A stretch of 64,000 bases of DNA from UBA4742 sp002403895 (lineage in GTDB: Bacteria; Actinomycetota; Acidimicrobiia; Acidimicrobiales; Acidimicrobilacustridaceae): contig DAISGD010000008.1 of the NCBI GenBank assembly GCA_036823295.1, positions 17,772 through 81,771 on the forward strand. The letters are read 5' to 3'. Both the position numbers and the translations under genes were made by a program. Below the pieces are notes generated by a model, which was not told the origin of the DNA, made no database searches, and saw only the letters and a program-made list of their open reading frames with translations. Shown piece by piece: positions 50,607 through 59,213 of this stretch; position 1 is the stretch's first letter, and every line of letters begins with the position of its first letter.

Positions 50607-52800
50607 CGACAACCTCCCTACGACGAGAGGACCCCGACGGTAGGAACTCCTCCAGGTTGAGGCGACGGTCGACCTCGGTCAACCGTTCCGCCGTCCACGG
50701 CACCGTCAGGCCGACCCACTCGAGCGGGACTTCGGACACGGGGACCTCACCGGCTCGAACCTCGGCACCTCGCCGCCGATCGCCCCGGGTACGGCCCGCG
50801 GCCAGCCCGGCCACGAAGACGACACTCATGACCGCCACCATGGCCCAGCCCTGATAGATGTCGATCAGCCGGAGGCCCCAGGCGAGGGCCAGACCCCCGA
50901 GGGTGAAGGCCAGCACGGGGGTGTCGTCACGCAGATCGGCGAACCCGGCACTGAACTGGGGCGCCGCCCCGCTCGGCTGCTTGCCCAAACTGATGCCGAT
51001 GAGGCCGGGGGTGAGCGTCTGGACCTTGGCCAGCGGCGGCCAGATGGCGGCCACCGCCGGGAGGAACCCGTAGAGGCCGATGCCGGCGAACAGCGCGCCG
51101 CCCACGAACCCGGCGCCGCCCACGACGACCAGCATGAACACCGGCAGGCCGCTCACGAAGTCGAAGTTGTTGGGCGTGATGGCCGAGAGCTGGGTGGCGT
51201 AGATAGCGCCGCCGAGCCCGGCGATGCCGGCCGACAGCATGAACACCGCCAGGCGGGTGCCAAGCAGGTTGAGGCCAAATGTGGCGCAGGCGGCTTCGCT
51301 GTCGCGCACGGCGAGCAGGCGCCGCCCGAAGCTGCTGGTGCGAATGACCATGACCAGCACCGCCACCGCCACGAAGACCACGACCGACACCACCATCTGG
51401 GCGCGAGCGCTGCCCAATGACACACCGAAGAACCGCAAGGGGGCGACATCGATCGACCCCGTCCCGAACAGGGCGATCCGGACCGGACCCCACGAGAAAT
51501 CGGGCAGGTTGAAGATCCAGCGGTCGAGGAAGACGGCGAAGGAGGCGGTAGCCAAGGCCATGTAGATGCCCGACAATCGCAGGGCGGGAAGGGCGACGAG
51601 CCCGCCCACGAGGGCGCAGACGACCACCGCGGCGACCAGTCCCAGCGGGTTTCCGCCGGCGCCGATGTGGGCCATCACCACGGCCCCTATCCCGGCGAAG
51701 CTGAGCTGGCACAGGGAGATCTGGCCGGCGAATCCCACCAGCGGCACCAGCGACAGGGCCACGATGCCGATGGAGAAGATCTTGGCGTACCCAGTGAGGT
51801 CGGGGCGGCTAAGGGTAGTGACCAGGACCAGGCCGAAGGCCAGCGTGAGCCCGGCGAACATGACCCCACCCCGCAGCGAGGGAGCGGGGAAGAACTCGCG
51901 GGTACGGACGTGGCTACGCAGCCGGGTGTTGGGCAGCGCCAACAAGATGATGAACAGCAAGATCACCGGGGCGGCGAGCCGGAGCCCCGGGAGGTACTGG
52001 CCCAGTTTGCCGCTGGTCGGGAGATAGCCCGAAAGGTACCCGTCGGTGCATCCGACGACGATCGCCCCCAGAAAGGTGAGGGGAATCGACCGCAACCGAC
52101 CGAAGACGGCGGCGGCGTAGGCGTTCACGATGAGCAGCGACAGGGTGGGTGCGCTCAAGCCGGCCGACGAGACGATGAGGATCCCGCCCAGGGCTGCCAA
52201 GGCGGTGCCGGTGGCCCAACTCGAGCGCGCCACCAGCGCGGTGCGGGCGCCGTTGAGCCGGGCCAGGGACCGGTCATCCACCATGGCGCGCATGGCGACG
52301 CCGATGCGGGTCCGATACAGCAAGAGGCGCAGCCCCACGGCGACGACGACCGCCACGGCGATGGTCACGAGCTGGTGGTAGGTCACGGTCGTCGGACCGA
52401 GCGAGATCTTGCTGGGACCGAAGAAGGGCTTCACGGACCGGCTGACGGCGGGAGGCCAGACCCACTGCGCCAACCCGATCATGGCTACCAGCAACGAGAT
52501 CGACACGACGAGCTTGGTCGCCTCGCTCGTCCCTTCGAGACCGCGCATGATCACGCGCTCGAGCAGGATGCCGAAGGCGGGAGCGAGGACCCCGAGCACC
52601 ATCAGCAGCGCCAGGGGTGCCGGCCATCCCCACCCCACCCGGAGTTGCCAGTAGGCGAACGCGGCCAACATGCCGGTGGCGCCCTGGGCGAAGTTGAAGA
52701 CCCCGGTCGTGGTGTACGTGAGAACCAGGCCGCTGGCGATCACCGCGTAGATCGCGGCAGTGGACAACCCGACGATCGTGAAGATGAGGAACTTGTCCAA
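50593..52800 (-). CDS. Fused LivH-LivM branched-chain-type ABC permease
   Basis: A 735-residue protein joining both permease subunits. Residues 1-290 are LivH-like (VLTYTTTGVFNFAQGATGMLA; the ARLNGARTALVARSSWATGTALAALGGIL region in two parts), and about 300-640 are LivM-like (SLVPLVGFAGQISLCQLSFAGIGA, RTSSFGRRLLAVRDSEAACATFG). The last 90 residues form a charged cytoplasmic tail containing VPWTAERLTEVDRRLNLEE. In E. coli the two halves are separate genes. It starts with TTG at 52800, 18 bases after the binding-protein gene. It moves the substrate with LivG and LivF. Confidence 0.93.
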   Translation of the reverse strand: MDKFLIFTIVGLSTAAIYAVIASGLVLTYTTTGVFNFAQGATGMLAAFAYWQLRVGWGWPAPLALLMVLGVLAPAFGILLERVIMRGLEGTSEATKLVVSISLLVAMIGLAQWVWPPAVSRSVKPFFGPSKISLGPTTVTYHQLVTIAVAVVVAVGLRLLLYRTRIGVAMRAMVDDRSLARLNGARTALVARSSWATGTALAALGGILIVSSAGLSAPTLSLLIVNAYAAAVFGRLRSIPLTFLGAIVVGCTDGYLSGYLPTSGKLGQYLPGLRLAAPVILLFIILLALPNTRLRSHVRTREFFPAPSLRGGVMFAGLTLAFGLVLVTTLSRPDLTGYAKIFSIGIVALSLVPLVGFAGQISLCQLSFAGIGAVVMAHIGAGGNPLGLVAAVVVCALVGGLVALPALRLSGIYMALATASFAVFLDRWIFNLPDFSWGPVRIALFGTGSIDVAPLRFFGVSLGSARAQMVVSVVVFVAVAVLVMVIRTSSFGRRLLAVRDSEAACATFGLNLLGTRLAVFMLSAGIAGLGGAIYATQLSAITPNNFDFVSGLPVFMLVVVGGAGFVGGALFAGIGLYGFLPAVAAIWPPLAKVQTLTPGLIGISLGKQPSGAAPQFSAGFADLRDDTPVLAFTLGGLALAWGLRLIDIYQGWAMVAVMSVVFVAGLAAGRTRGDRRRGAEVRAGEVPVSEVPLEWVGLTVPWTAERLTEVDRRLNLEEFLPSGSSRRREVVDATP

Positions 52801-52818
52801 CAGACCCGCCCGGTGTCG

Positions 52819-54240
52819 TTACTTCAGGTCGGCCAAGGATTTGCCCACCCCGGCGAGCGTCGCCGGTTGGCCGTAGTCGCCGGTGGTGGGCACGACGTTG
52901 GCCGGGTCGCAGTTGTAGACCCCGTCCTGCGTCTGCCAGTCGATCAACTTGAACTCCTTGCCGCTGGCTTGGAGGATGGCGAAGCACTGAGTGGGCTGGT
53001 CGCTCGACGGGTTGGCCTGCGCCGAAAGGCCGCCACCGTTCCACGCGGTGGTCTTGGCCCCGGCGTCGTAGACGCACTTGCGGGTCAGGTTCGCCCCGCA
53101 CTGCTTGGCCGAGGCGGCGAACAGGAGCCAGGCCGTGAACGAGTTGAGGCCGAGCGAGGCGTTCTTCTTGCCACTGGGCAGGTACTGGTCGAAGAGCTGC
53201 TCGTACTGCGGGACGGCCGGAACGCTGGTAGCGAGGAACGGCGTCGTCCCGTCCATGATGTAGACGCTGTTGGTGTCGAGCCCCGTGCCCGCGTTGTCGA
53301 TCAGCTTGGGGTCGTACTGGTTGCCGGCCGCGGCGATCCAGTCAAGCTTGTAGTCGATCTGGGAGAACGCATCGATGAGCTTGCCCAGGTTGGCCGGCTC
53401 ACCCACGTAGTAGAGGCCCTTGACGCCCTTGTCCTTGATGGCCTGGGCATAGGGGACCCAAGTGGGTTCGCCGACCGGGTTGTACTGGCCGTCGTAGACC
53501 GTCTGGAAGCCGAAGGAGGCGGCCGCCTCTTGGTACTGCTTCTTGTTGTTGATGGTGGTGGAGAGGTTGCCGGTGAGGTAGCCGGTGGCCGCCAGGGATT
53601 CGGGGAATGTCTCCTTGAGATAGCGGAAGATCCCGGCGTTGACCTCGGTGTTCGACCCGGGCGTGGCCTGGACCTGCAGATCGGCACCGCGCGCCTTGTT
53701 GGTCACCACGTAGCCAGGGAAGTCGGGCAGCAGGCAGCTCAAGCGATCGTTCTGTCCGGCATCGTCGAACACTCCACCGCCGCCCACGAGGGCGAAGTCC
53801 TGGGTGCAGGCTTCCTGGATGCGTTGCTTGTACTCGGTGATCCTGGCGTCGAGCTTGTCGATCTGGATCTTGTGCCCGTTGATTCCGCCGAGGGAGTTGC
53901 ACCACTGAGCGAAGACATCACTGGCGTCGAAGAGCTCCTGGTTGAGACCGGGGGCGCCGCTGTAGCCGACGTCGGACACGGTGCCGAGGCGAATGGTGTC
54001 AGCGGTCAGCCCCACCGTTGCATCGGCAGCGGGCGCTGACCCAGCGGGCGCCGGCCCGCACACGGGGTCGGTGAGCGATCCGAACTGGCCGTTGGCCGGA
54101 GCGCCAGTCGTCCCCGCCGAGGTGTTCGTCGCGCTCCCGGTGTCGGAGGTCGCCACCGAGCCCCGGCTGCAGGCGGCGGCAACGGTGATCATGACTCCGG
54201 CAATGGCCACGGCGATGACCCGACTGCGTGTGCGTCTCAC
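52819..54240 (-). CDS. ABC transporter substrate-binding lipoprotein (LivJ-like, periplasmic-binding type I)
   Basis: A 473-residue extracellular binding protein. A lipoprotein signal (VIAVAIAGVMITVAAACSRG) with AAAC lipobox is followed by a Ser/Thr/Gly-rich linker and a type I binding fold (VGLTADTIRLGTVSDVGYSG, then ALVGGGGVFDDAGQNDRL). It is longer than LivJ, as is usual for actinobacterial members with unknown ligands. The start is GTG at 54240 with AAGGAAA upstream. It is the first gene of the transporter operon. The KstR-like site upstream suggests that lipids or sterol-related acids might be the ligand rather than amino acids, which is inference. Confidence 0.92.
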   Translation of the reverse strand: MRRTRSRVIAVAIAGVMITVAAACSRGSVATSDTGSATNTSAGTTGAPANGQFGSLTDPVCGPAPAGSAPAADATVGLTADTIRLGTVSDVGYSGAPGLNQELFDASDVFAQWCNSLGGINGHKIQIDKLDARITEYKQRIQEACTQDFALVGGGGVFDDAGQNDRLSCLLPDFPGYVVTNKARGADLQVQATPGSNTEVNAGIFRYLKETFPESLAATGYLTGNLSTTINNKKQYQEAAASFGFQTVYDGQYNPVGEPTWVPYAQAIKDKGVKGLYYVGEPANLGKLIDAFSQIDYKLDWIAAAGNQYDPKLIDNAGTGLDTNSVYIMDGTTPFLATSVPAVPQYEQLFDQYLPSGKKNASLGLNSFTAWLLFAASAKQCGANLTRKCVYDAGAKTTAWNGGGLSAQANPSSDQPTQCFAILQASGKEFKLIDWQTQDGVYNCDPANVVPTTGDYGQPATLAGVGKSLADLK

Positions 54241-54340
54241 TCAGTTTCCTTCTGATGGCTCGTGTGCGACGTCACCCCCGCGACAACCAGTCGCGTAGCC
54301 CCACGGGCGCCGGCTCCCTCAACTCACCTGAAGGCGAGTC

Positions 54341-54354
54341 TAGAACACGTTCTA
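54341..54354. promoter_or_regulatory. KstR-like operator upstream of the ABC transporter operon
   Basis: TAGAACACGTTCTA (54341-54354) has perfect arms TAGAAC and GTTCTA around AC. It fits, at every fixed position, the mycobacterial KstR consensus TNNAACNNGTTNNA, the operator of the cholesterol/lipid-degradation regulon. It lies 100 bases before the binding-protein start codon. No KstR gene is in the window. Confidence 0.65.
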
Positions 54355-54413
54355 TCATTGCCTCGGCGGGCCTGCCGGTCGGTCGCTTGGGCAAAACGCC
54401 GACGTCGCTCGAA

Positions 54414-54713
54414 CTACCGACTGCGCATGGTCTCGACGCCGTCGCCGCTGAGCTGGTCGAGCGCAGCCCGGCGTCCGGTCATGGCCGACAGCACGAGCTT
54501 GGCCGGGCCCTCGACCAGCGGTCCCTCACCGGTCGACCAGTCGGCGTCCGTGGCCTTCAACTGCAGTCCCTCGATGCGCTTCTTGCAGCCGAGCACGGGC
54601 TGGACACCCTGCATGTAGCTGAGGCCGACGACGTAGTGATCGACCGGCAGATCCAACGGCTTTCCCACCGCCTACCGCTCGACGTCGGCGGCGTCACCGG
54701 AGCGATGGAGCAT
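54414..54713 (-). pseudogene. Remnant of a mycothiol-dependent maleylpyruvate-isomerase-like gene
   Basis: The frame from 54668 to 54414 (84 codons from a GTG) reads as the C-terminal third of the TIGR03083-type family: HYVVGLSYMQGVQPVLG, then ATDADWSTGEGPLVEGPAK and MTGRRAALDQLSGDG. An in-frame TAG at 54672-54674 separates it from 13 further codons (from ATG 54713) ending GDAADVER that look like the same gene. The N-terminal metal-binding half is missing. It therefore looks like a truncated, nonsense-interrupted relic between the transporter operon and the large cyclase gene; a short functional protein is less likely. Confidence 0.65.
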
Positions 54714-54757
54714 CCGGGAGCAAGGTCGCGGAAGTATGGAGTTCGGTATCATGGTGC

Positions 54758-57700
54758 TCACGTCATCAGCGCGTCTGCCTCTGCCTGCGCCGGGGTCATG
54801 CCGAGGTCACCGGCCAGCTGCGCGGACTTCTCCAGGAGTTCCGTGGCGGCGTCGCGGTCGTCCCCTTGGTTGCGTCGGAGCAACACGGTCCCGAGGTCGA
54901 GGCCGCTTTCGACGCTCAGCTGGTGGAGCTCCAGCCGGGTGTGGAGCGCGTGCCCCGCTTCGAGCAGGGTGACGGCGGCGTCGAGATTGCCGAGCACCGC
55001 GGCGAAGCGCCCGCGCGCGGCATCGGCCGCTCCCATGAGCCCGGCGTCGGAGCCGAGCATCTCGCCGGGGAACCGCTCGGCGTAGTCGACGAACTCCTCG
55101 AGCCCGGTGAGTGCGTCGAGGTGGAACGCGAGCCGCGACACGTAGTGGATGATCGCGTACCGCATGATCTCGGGAAGGAGGGGCGGGACGCCCTGCACCC
55201 AGGCCGCCAAGAGCTCTCGAGCCTCGTGCTCGTCGCCCAGTTCGAGCACCGTGACCGAGTCGGTGGGGATCACGCGGCCGATCGCCGTGGTCGCGCATTG
55301 CTGCTGCCAGCGACGCGAGGCCTCGCCGTTGCCGGTCACGAGGGCCGATGTCCACCGTTGCAGCGCGTGGATGCCTTCGTTCGTGTCACCGAGCGCGCCC
55401 CCGAGCCGATGCGCGGCGTCCGACAATTCGTCCGCTTCCTCGAATCGCCCCTGTGCGATCGCGTAGGTAGCTCGGAAGTCGGCAATCGCCCATCCTTCGA
55501 GCGCGCCGCGAAACTCCGACGTCTGCAGGAATCCCGTCTTCGCCCGTTCGAGATCGCCCTGATTCAGCCAAGCGTTCGCGAGCTGGTAGTGCGACCCGAG
55601 CTCGTGATACCGATCGTCATTGGTGCGTGCGGCGGCGAGTGCCTCCTCGGCCGCACGCTGACGATCTGCTGCCGGAAGGACACCACGTACGGCCCACGCC
55701 CGCACGAGGAGCGCGTGGCAGAGGGCCGGATCGTCACCGACCTCGCGCGCGGCCGCGACCGCCTCATCCGCCTCGTGCAGCGCGCCGCCCGGGGAGAGGA
55801 TCAGCCCTTGAGCGAGCGCCGAAAGCGCCCGGGCGCGGATATCGGGTCGACCCGTTCCCAGCGCGGAGAGCCCTTCGCGGATGATCGCGGCCCCGACCGG
55901 ATCGCTCGGGCTCGCCCACACGCCCAACTCGCCCTGGTAGGCGTTGCCGGCCTCGGCCAGTCGGGCCGGGTCTCCGGCGGCGCGCGCCAGGTCAGCGGCC
56001 GCCAGCGCATGCTCCCGCGCAAGCTCGGCGGCACCCATGCCGTGGTAGGCGTGGGCGAGCTCCGAGTTCACCTCAGCTCGCAGCCCCGGGTCGCCGTCAT
56101 CGAGCGCGTCCATCGCGTCGAGGGCGCGCTCGTACAGGCGCACCGCGTCCTCCCAGGCGAAGCGATTGCGTGCCGCGCGCGCCGCCTCGCAGGCGCACTC
56201 CACGGCCCGAGGTGCGACGCCGGCTACGGCGGCCTCCAAGTAGTGATGAGCGAGCACCTCGATAGGCGTGCCCGAGCGGGCATCGAGCAGCTCCGCAATC
56301 CTTCGATGGAGCCGCACCCGCTTGTTCGTGGTCAGCTCCTCGAGCAGCGTCTGGCGCACAAGCGCATGGGCGAAGCTCAAATGCCCCGGGCTGCCCTCGA
56401 CCTCGTCCATCAGCCGGGCGACGACGGCCTCGTCGAGGCGGTCGCCGGCGGAGTCGGCGTCGATTTGTGTCGCGGCGGCGACGAGGTCGACATCGAATTC
56501 GCGGCCAACAACGGCCGCCGTGCGCAGGAGGTCATTGGTCTGGTCGGAGAGTCGGGAGAGACGCTGGCCGATGATGTCGCGCGCGCCCTCGGGAAGCCCT
56601 GCCTCGCCCGGTGCCACCGTCCCGACCCAGACGCCGTCGCGCTGGACGAGCACGCCGGTCTCGACCATGTGTCGCAGTACTTCGGTGACGAAGAACGGAT
56701 TGCCGTCGGTTTCGGCGGCGAGCCGCTGCGCGAGGGCGACTCCCTCGGACTCCAACGGATGGCCTCCAGCGGCCTCGAGGAACGCTCGCATGCCTGCCTC
56801 ATCGAGCCCCCGTAGGGCGATGCGCTCCGAACCGGGGGCCCGGTGGAGGTCCCCCAGCGCGCCGGCGAGCGGGTGGCTGCGGTCGATGTCGGTGTCGCGG
56901 TAGGTGACGATCACGAGGATGTGCGTGTCGGCATCGAGGTGGCTGACGACGTGGCGGAGGAGGTGCACGCTGCCGGCGTCAGCCCAGTGCGCGTCGTCGA
57001 GCAGTATGGCGACCGGCTGGTTGCCGGCCGCCGTCTGCAGGAGGTCAACGACCGCGTCGAAGAGCAGGAGGCGCTCGGTGTCGGGATCGGCCGCCGTCGG
57101 CGGGGGGGCATCGGGCGCGCGTCGAGCGAAGTCGGGTACCAGCCGCCCGATCTCGCCACCTTGGCGGGCCACGTGGTCGGCAATGACGTCGTCGCCAACA
57201 GTCGCCAGGAGCAGCCGCACGATCTCGATCCACGGGGCATGGGGCGCCGCCACGTGCTCGTCGCAGCGGCCGAGCAATACGAGGGCGCCATCGTCGTGAG
57301 CCTGACGGGCGAGCTCGGACGCAAGGCGGGTCTTGCCGATACCCGGCTCACCGGCCAACAGCACGATGGCGGCACCGTCCACTTGGGCGCGCTTCCACGC
57401 CTCGGTGAGGCGCAGGCGTTCGGCGTCGCGCGCCGCGAAGGGCATCTCGCCGGCCTGGCGGCGTAGGGGCGAGGGCAGCGGAGACGTCGCCGCGGAGGTC
57501 GCGGACCGTGGCACCTCGAACGCCACGACCGGCTCCGGCAGGCCCTTCAGGGCGATCTCGCCGACGAGCACGAAGCTGAGTTCGGTGTGCCCGCGAGCAA
57601 GGCCGCGAACGAGGTCATCGCAGAGGATCTGCCCGCCGTCGGCCGCGTCGCACAGCCGTGCCGCGGTGACGACGGGCGTACCGTGACAATCACCGGCTTC

Positions 57701-58024
57701 CCATGACACGTCGCCGGCACTCAGGCCGACGCGTACTTCGATCCGACGGTCCTCGCGACTCTGGCGATTCACCCGATCGATATCACGCTGGATCTCGCTG
57801 GCGGCGGTCACCGCCTCGACCGCTCCGCCGAACGCGGCGAGGATGCCGTCACCGAGGCCCTTCACCACGGTGCCGCCCCGCTTGCCGACCGCAGCTCGGA
57901 AAATGTCGTCATGGCGCCGTCGCAACCGGTCGGCTTCGACGTCACCAAGGTGGGCCCGCATCTGCGTGCTACCAACGACGTCCGTGAACAGGATGGTCGC
58001 CGTCCCCGACGCGAATTCGGTCAC
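54758..58024 (-). CDS. Class III adenylate/guanylate cyclase fused to AAA-type ATPase and TPR repeats
   Basis: A 1088-residue regulator. The N-terminal class III cyclase domain (1-165) has the metal Asp15 in ILFTDVVGST, KGLGDGILAAFGGA and VRVGLSAGDVSWEAGD. An ATPase domain follows (about 190-480; Walker A GEPGIGKT, Walker B AILLDDAHWAD), then a winged or helical linker and TPR-like helices (about 600-1088, with LGSHYQLANAWLNQGDLERA). Such proteins are common in actinobacteria and are thought to couple nucleotide cyclisation or signal sensing to a STAND-like switch. Whether the cyclase is active is not certain. The start is GTG at 58024. No partner gene is adjacent. Confidence 0.9.
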   Translation of the reverse strand: MTEFASGTATILFTDVVGSTQMRAHLGDVEADRLRRRHDDIFRAAVGKRGGTVVKGLGDGILAAFGGAVEAVTAASEIQRDIDRVNRQSREDRRIEVRVGLSAGDVSWEAGDCHGTPVVTAARLCDAADGGQILCDDLVRGLARGHTELSFVLVGEIALKGLPEPVVAFEVPRSATSAATSPLPSPLRRQAGEMPFAARDAERLRLTEAWKRAQVDGAAIVLLAGEPGIGKTRLASELARQAHDDGALVLLGRCDEHVAAPHAPWIEIVRLLLATVGDDVIADHVARQGGEIGRLVPDFARRAPDAPPPTAADPDTERLLLFDAVVDLLQTAAGNQPVAILLDDAHWADAGSVHLLRHVVSHLDADTHILVIVTYRDTDIDRSHPLAGALGDLHRAPGSERIALRGLDEAGMRAFLEAAGGHPLESEGVALAQRLAAETDGNPFFVTEVLRHMVETGVLVQRDGVWVGTVAPGEAGLPEGARDIIGQRLSRLSDQTNDLLRTAAVVGREFDVDLVAAATQIDADSAGDRLDEAVVARLMDEVEGSPGHLSFAHALVRQTLLEELTTNKRVRLHRRIAELLDARSGTPIEVLAHHYLEAAVAGVAPRAVECACEAARAARNRFAWEDAVRLYERALDAMDALDDGDPGLRAEVNSELAHAYHGMGAAELAREHALAAADLARAAGDPARLAEAGNAYQGELGVWASPSDPVGAAIIREGLSALGTGRPDIRARALSALAQGLILSPGGALHEADEAVAAAREVGDDPALCHALLVRAWAVRGVLPAADRQRAAEEALAAARTNDDRYHELGSHYQLANAWLNQGDLERAKTGFLQTSEFRGALEGWAIADFRATYAIAQGRFEEADELSDAAHRLGGALGDTNEGIHALQRWTSALVTGNGEASRRWQQQCATTAIGRVIPTDSVTVLELGDEHEARELLAAWVQGVPPLLPEIMRYAIIHYVSRLAFHLDALTGLEEFVDYAERFPGEMLGSDAGLMGAADAARGRFAAVLGNLDAAVTLLEAGHALHTRLELHQLSVESGLDLGTVLLRRNQGDDRDAATELLEKSAQLAGDLGMTPAQAEADALMT

Positions 58025-58114
58025 TGCTGCAAGCCTACGCTGGTGGGTGCATGCGGGTGGAAGCTTCCTCGGGCCACCGAGGCGAGCGGCGGCGCGGGAC
58101 GGCGACGGGGGTGC

Positions 58115-58356
58115 TCAGAGCGCCGGCGAGTCTTCCGGTGGCCAGTGCCTCTGGGTGTTGTCGAGCGGGCTCATCAGCCCGACGTCGTTGCCGTCGGGAT
58201 CGGCCAGCACGGCGTACCGCGCTCCCCAGAACGTGTCATAGGGCGGCTGGGTGAGTCTGGGACCTCGACGCCCAAACGCCGGTAGAACGCGATGGTGGCG
58301 TCAAAGTCGCGGGCCACGAGATTCAGCTGACCGAGCAGAGGTCTGGCATCCCCCAT
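58115..58356 (-). pseudogene. VOC/glyoxalase-family gene with out-of-frame internal deletion
   Basis: From ATG 58356 the frame reads GQLNLVARDFDATIAFYRRLGVEVPDS, a normal VOC N terminus. It then jumps, and the true family C terminus continues in another frame: QPPYDTFWGARYAVLADPDG, then NDVGLMSPLDN, to a TGA at 58115-58117. Intact relatives have about 60 residues between these parts, including metal-binding or beta-strand segments, so some 180 bases have been lost with a frame change close to 58246. The gene is dead unless the assembly is wrong at this point. Confidence 0.75.
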
Positions 58357-58452
58357 GCACCCGATTGTTGCATTTCACGAAGTCTGGCGTCGCGGCGATC
58401 GATCGCGACGGGCCTGGGTGCGGCTCGTGCCCGCCGGTGCGACACTCGCGCG

Positions 58453-58869
58453 ATGGAACCACGGATCTCACTCATCACCCTCGGCTACGAAGACTTCGAC
58501 CGAGCCCGGGGCTTCTACGAGGCACTTGGGTGGTCGGGCGAGTCGCCCGACGGCGAGGTCATCTTCATCCAGGCCGGGCCGATGATCCTCGGGCTGTGGG
58601 ACCGTTCGAAGTTGGCCACCGACAGCACGGTTGTCGACGCGGGAGGCTGGGGTGGCGTCACGTTGGCCCACAACGTCGGTTCCCCCGCCGAAGTCGATGC
58701 GGTGTTGGCCCAGGCCGAGGCGGCGGGCGCATCGATAGGCCGGCCGGGAGCCCCGACCGAGTGGGGCGGGTACTCCGGCCTCTTCCTCGACCCTGATGGC
58801 CACCCCTGGGAGGTGGCCCACAACCCCCACTGGGCGCTGGGGGCCGACGGCTCCGTCACGCTGCCCTGA
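58453..58869 (+). CDS. VOC (glyoxalase/bleomycin-resistance) family protein
   Basis: A 138-residue protein with two beta-alpha-beta-beta-beta units: LITLGYEDFDRARGFYEALGW at the N terminus and SGLFLDPDGHPWEVAHNPHW at the C terminus, with a Glu in WEVAHNP at a usual metal-ligand position. Members are dioxygenases, isomerases or drug-binding proteins, so the reaction cannot be told. It is divergent from the broken VOC gene; the two are not close copies. The following genes form a VapBC pair. Confidence 0.88.
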   Translation: MEPRISLITLGYEDFDRARGFYEALGWSGESPDGEVIFIQAGPMILGLWDRSKLATDSTVVDAGGWGGVTLAHNVGSPAEVDAVLAQAEAAGASIGRPGAPTEWGGYSGLFLDPDGHPWEVAHNPHWALGADGSVTLP

Positions 58870-58914
58870 CCCCAGCGATTGAGGCTTTTCCATGATGTTT
58901 CAAGTTCTTTTATC

Positions 58915-58943
58915 TTGACTTGTCCTACTGGCTGTCCTACCAT
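58915..58943 (+). promoter_or_regulatory. Promoter of vapBC with overlapping direct repeats; transcript probably leaderless
   Basis: A -35 box TTGACT (58915-58920) and a -10 box TACCAT (58938-58943) are 17 bases apart, an ideal spacing. The expected start point, 6-7 bases past the -10, falls on the ATG at 58950, so the mRNA would have no leader; no Shine-Dalgarno sequence is present either. TGTCCTAC occurs twice (58921-58928 and 58933-58940, 12-bp period) inside the promoter and could bind the antitoxin. Confidence 0.6.
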
Positions 58944-58949
58944 TCGGCC

Positions 58950-59213
58950 ATGGCCCTACGACAGAAGCGGTCGATCTCGCTTCCTCCTGATCTGGATCAC
59001 GCGATCGAAACGGCAGCGGCCACGAGCGGCACCACCGTGAGCGGATGGCTTGCCGAGACCGCCGCGCATCGGTTGCACCTGGAGGCCGGTCGCGCCGGAA
59101 TCGCCCGGTGGGAGGCAGAGCACGGAGCCCTCACCACCGAGGAGCTCGCCGACGGGTTAGCGAGGGCGCGCGCCCTGCTCAGTCGCACCGACTCGACGCT
59201 CCGGACCGCGTGA
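58950..59213 (+). CDS. VapB-like antitoxin (ribbon-helix-helix type)
   Basis: An 87-residue protein. The N-terminal RQKRSISLPPDLDHAIETAA gives a short strand and helix of ribbon-helix-helix DNA-binding proteins, followed by TTVSGWLAETAAHRL. The C-terminal half (WEAEHGALTTEELADGLARA) resembles toxin-wrapping tails of VapB antitoxins. The ATG at 58950 is chosen from the promoter spacing; an upstream start at 58920 would lie inside the promoter. Its stop overlaps the toxin ATG by one base (TGATG). Confidence 0.88.
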   Translation: MALRQKRSISLPPDLDHAIETAAATSGTTVSGWLAETAAHRLHLEAGRAGIARWEAEHGALTTEELADGLARARALLSRTDSTLRTA

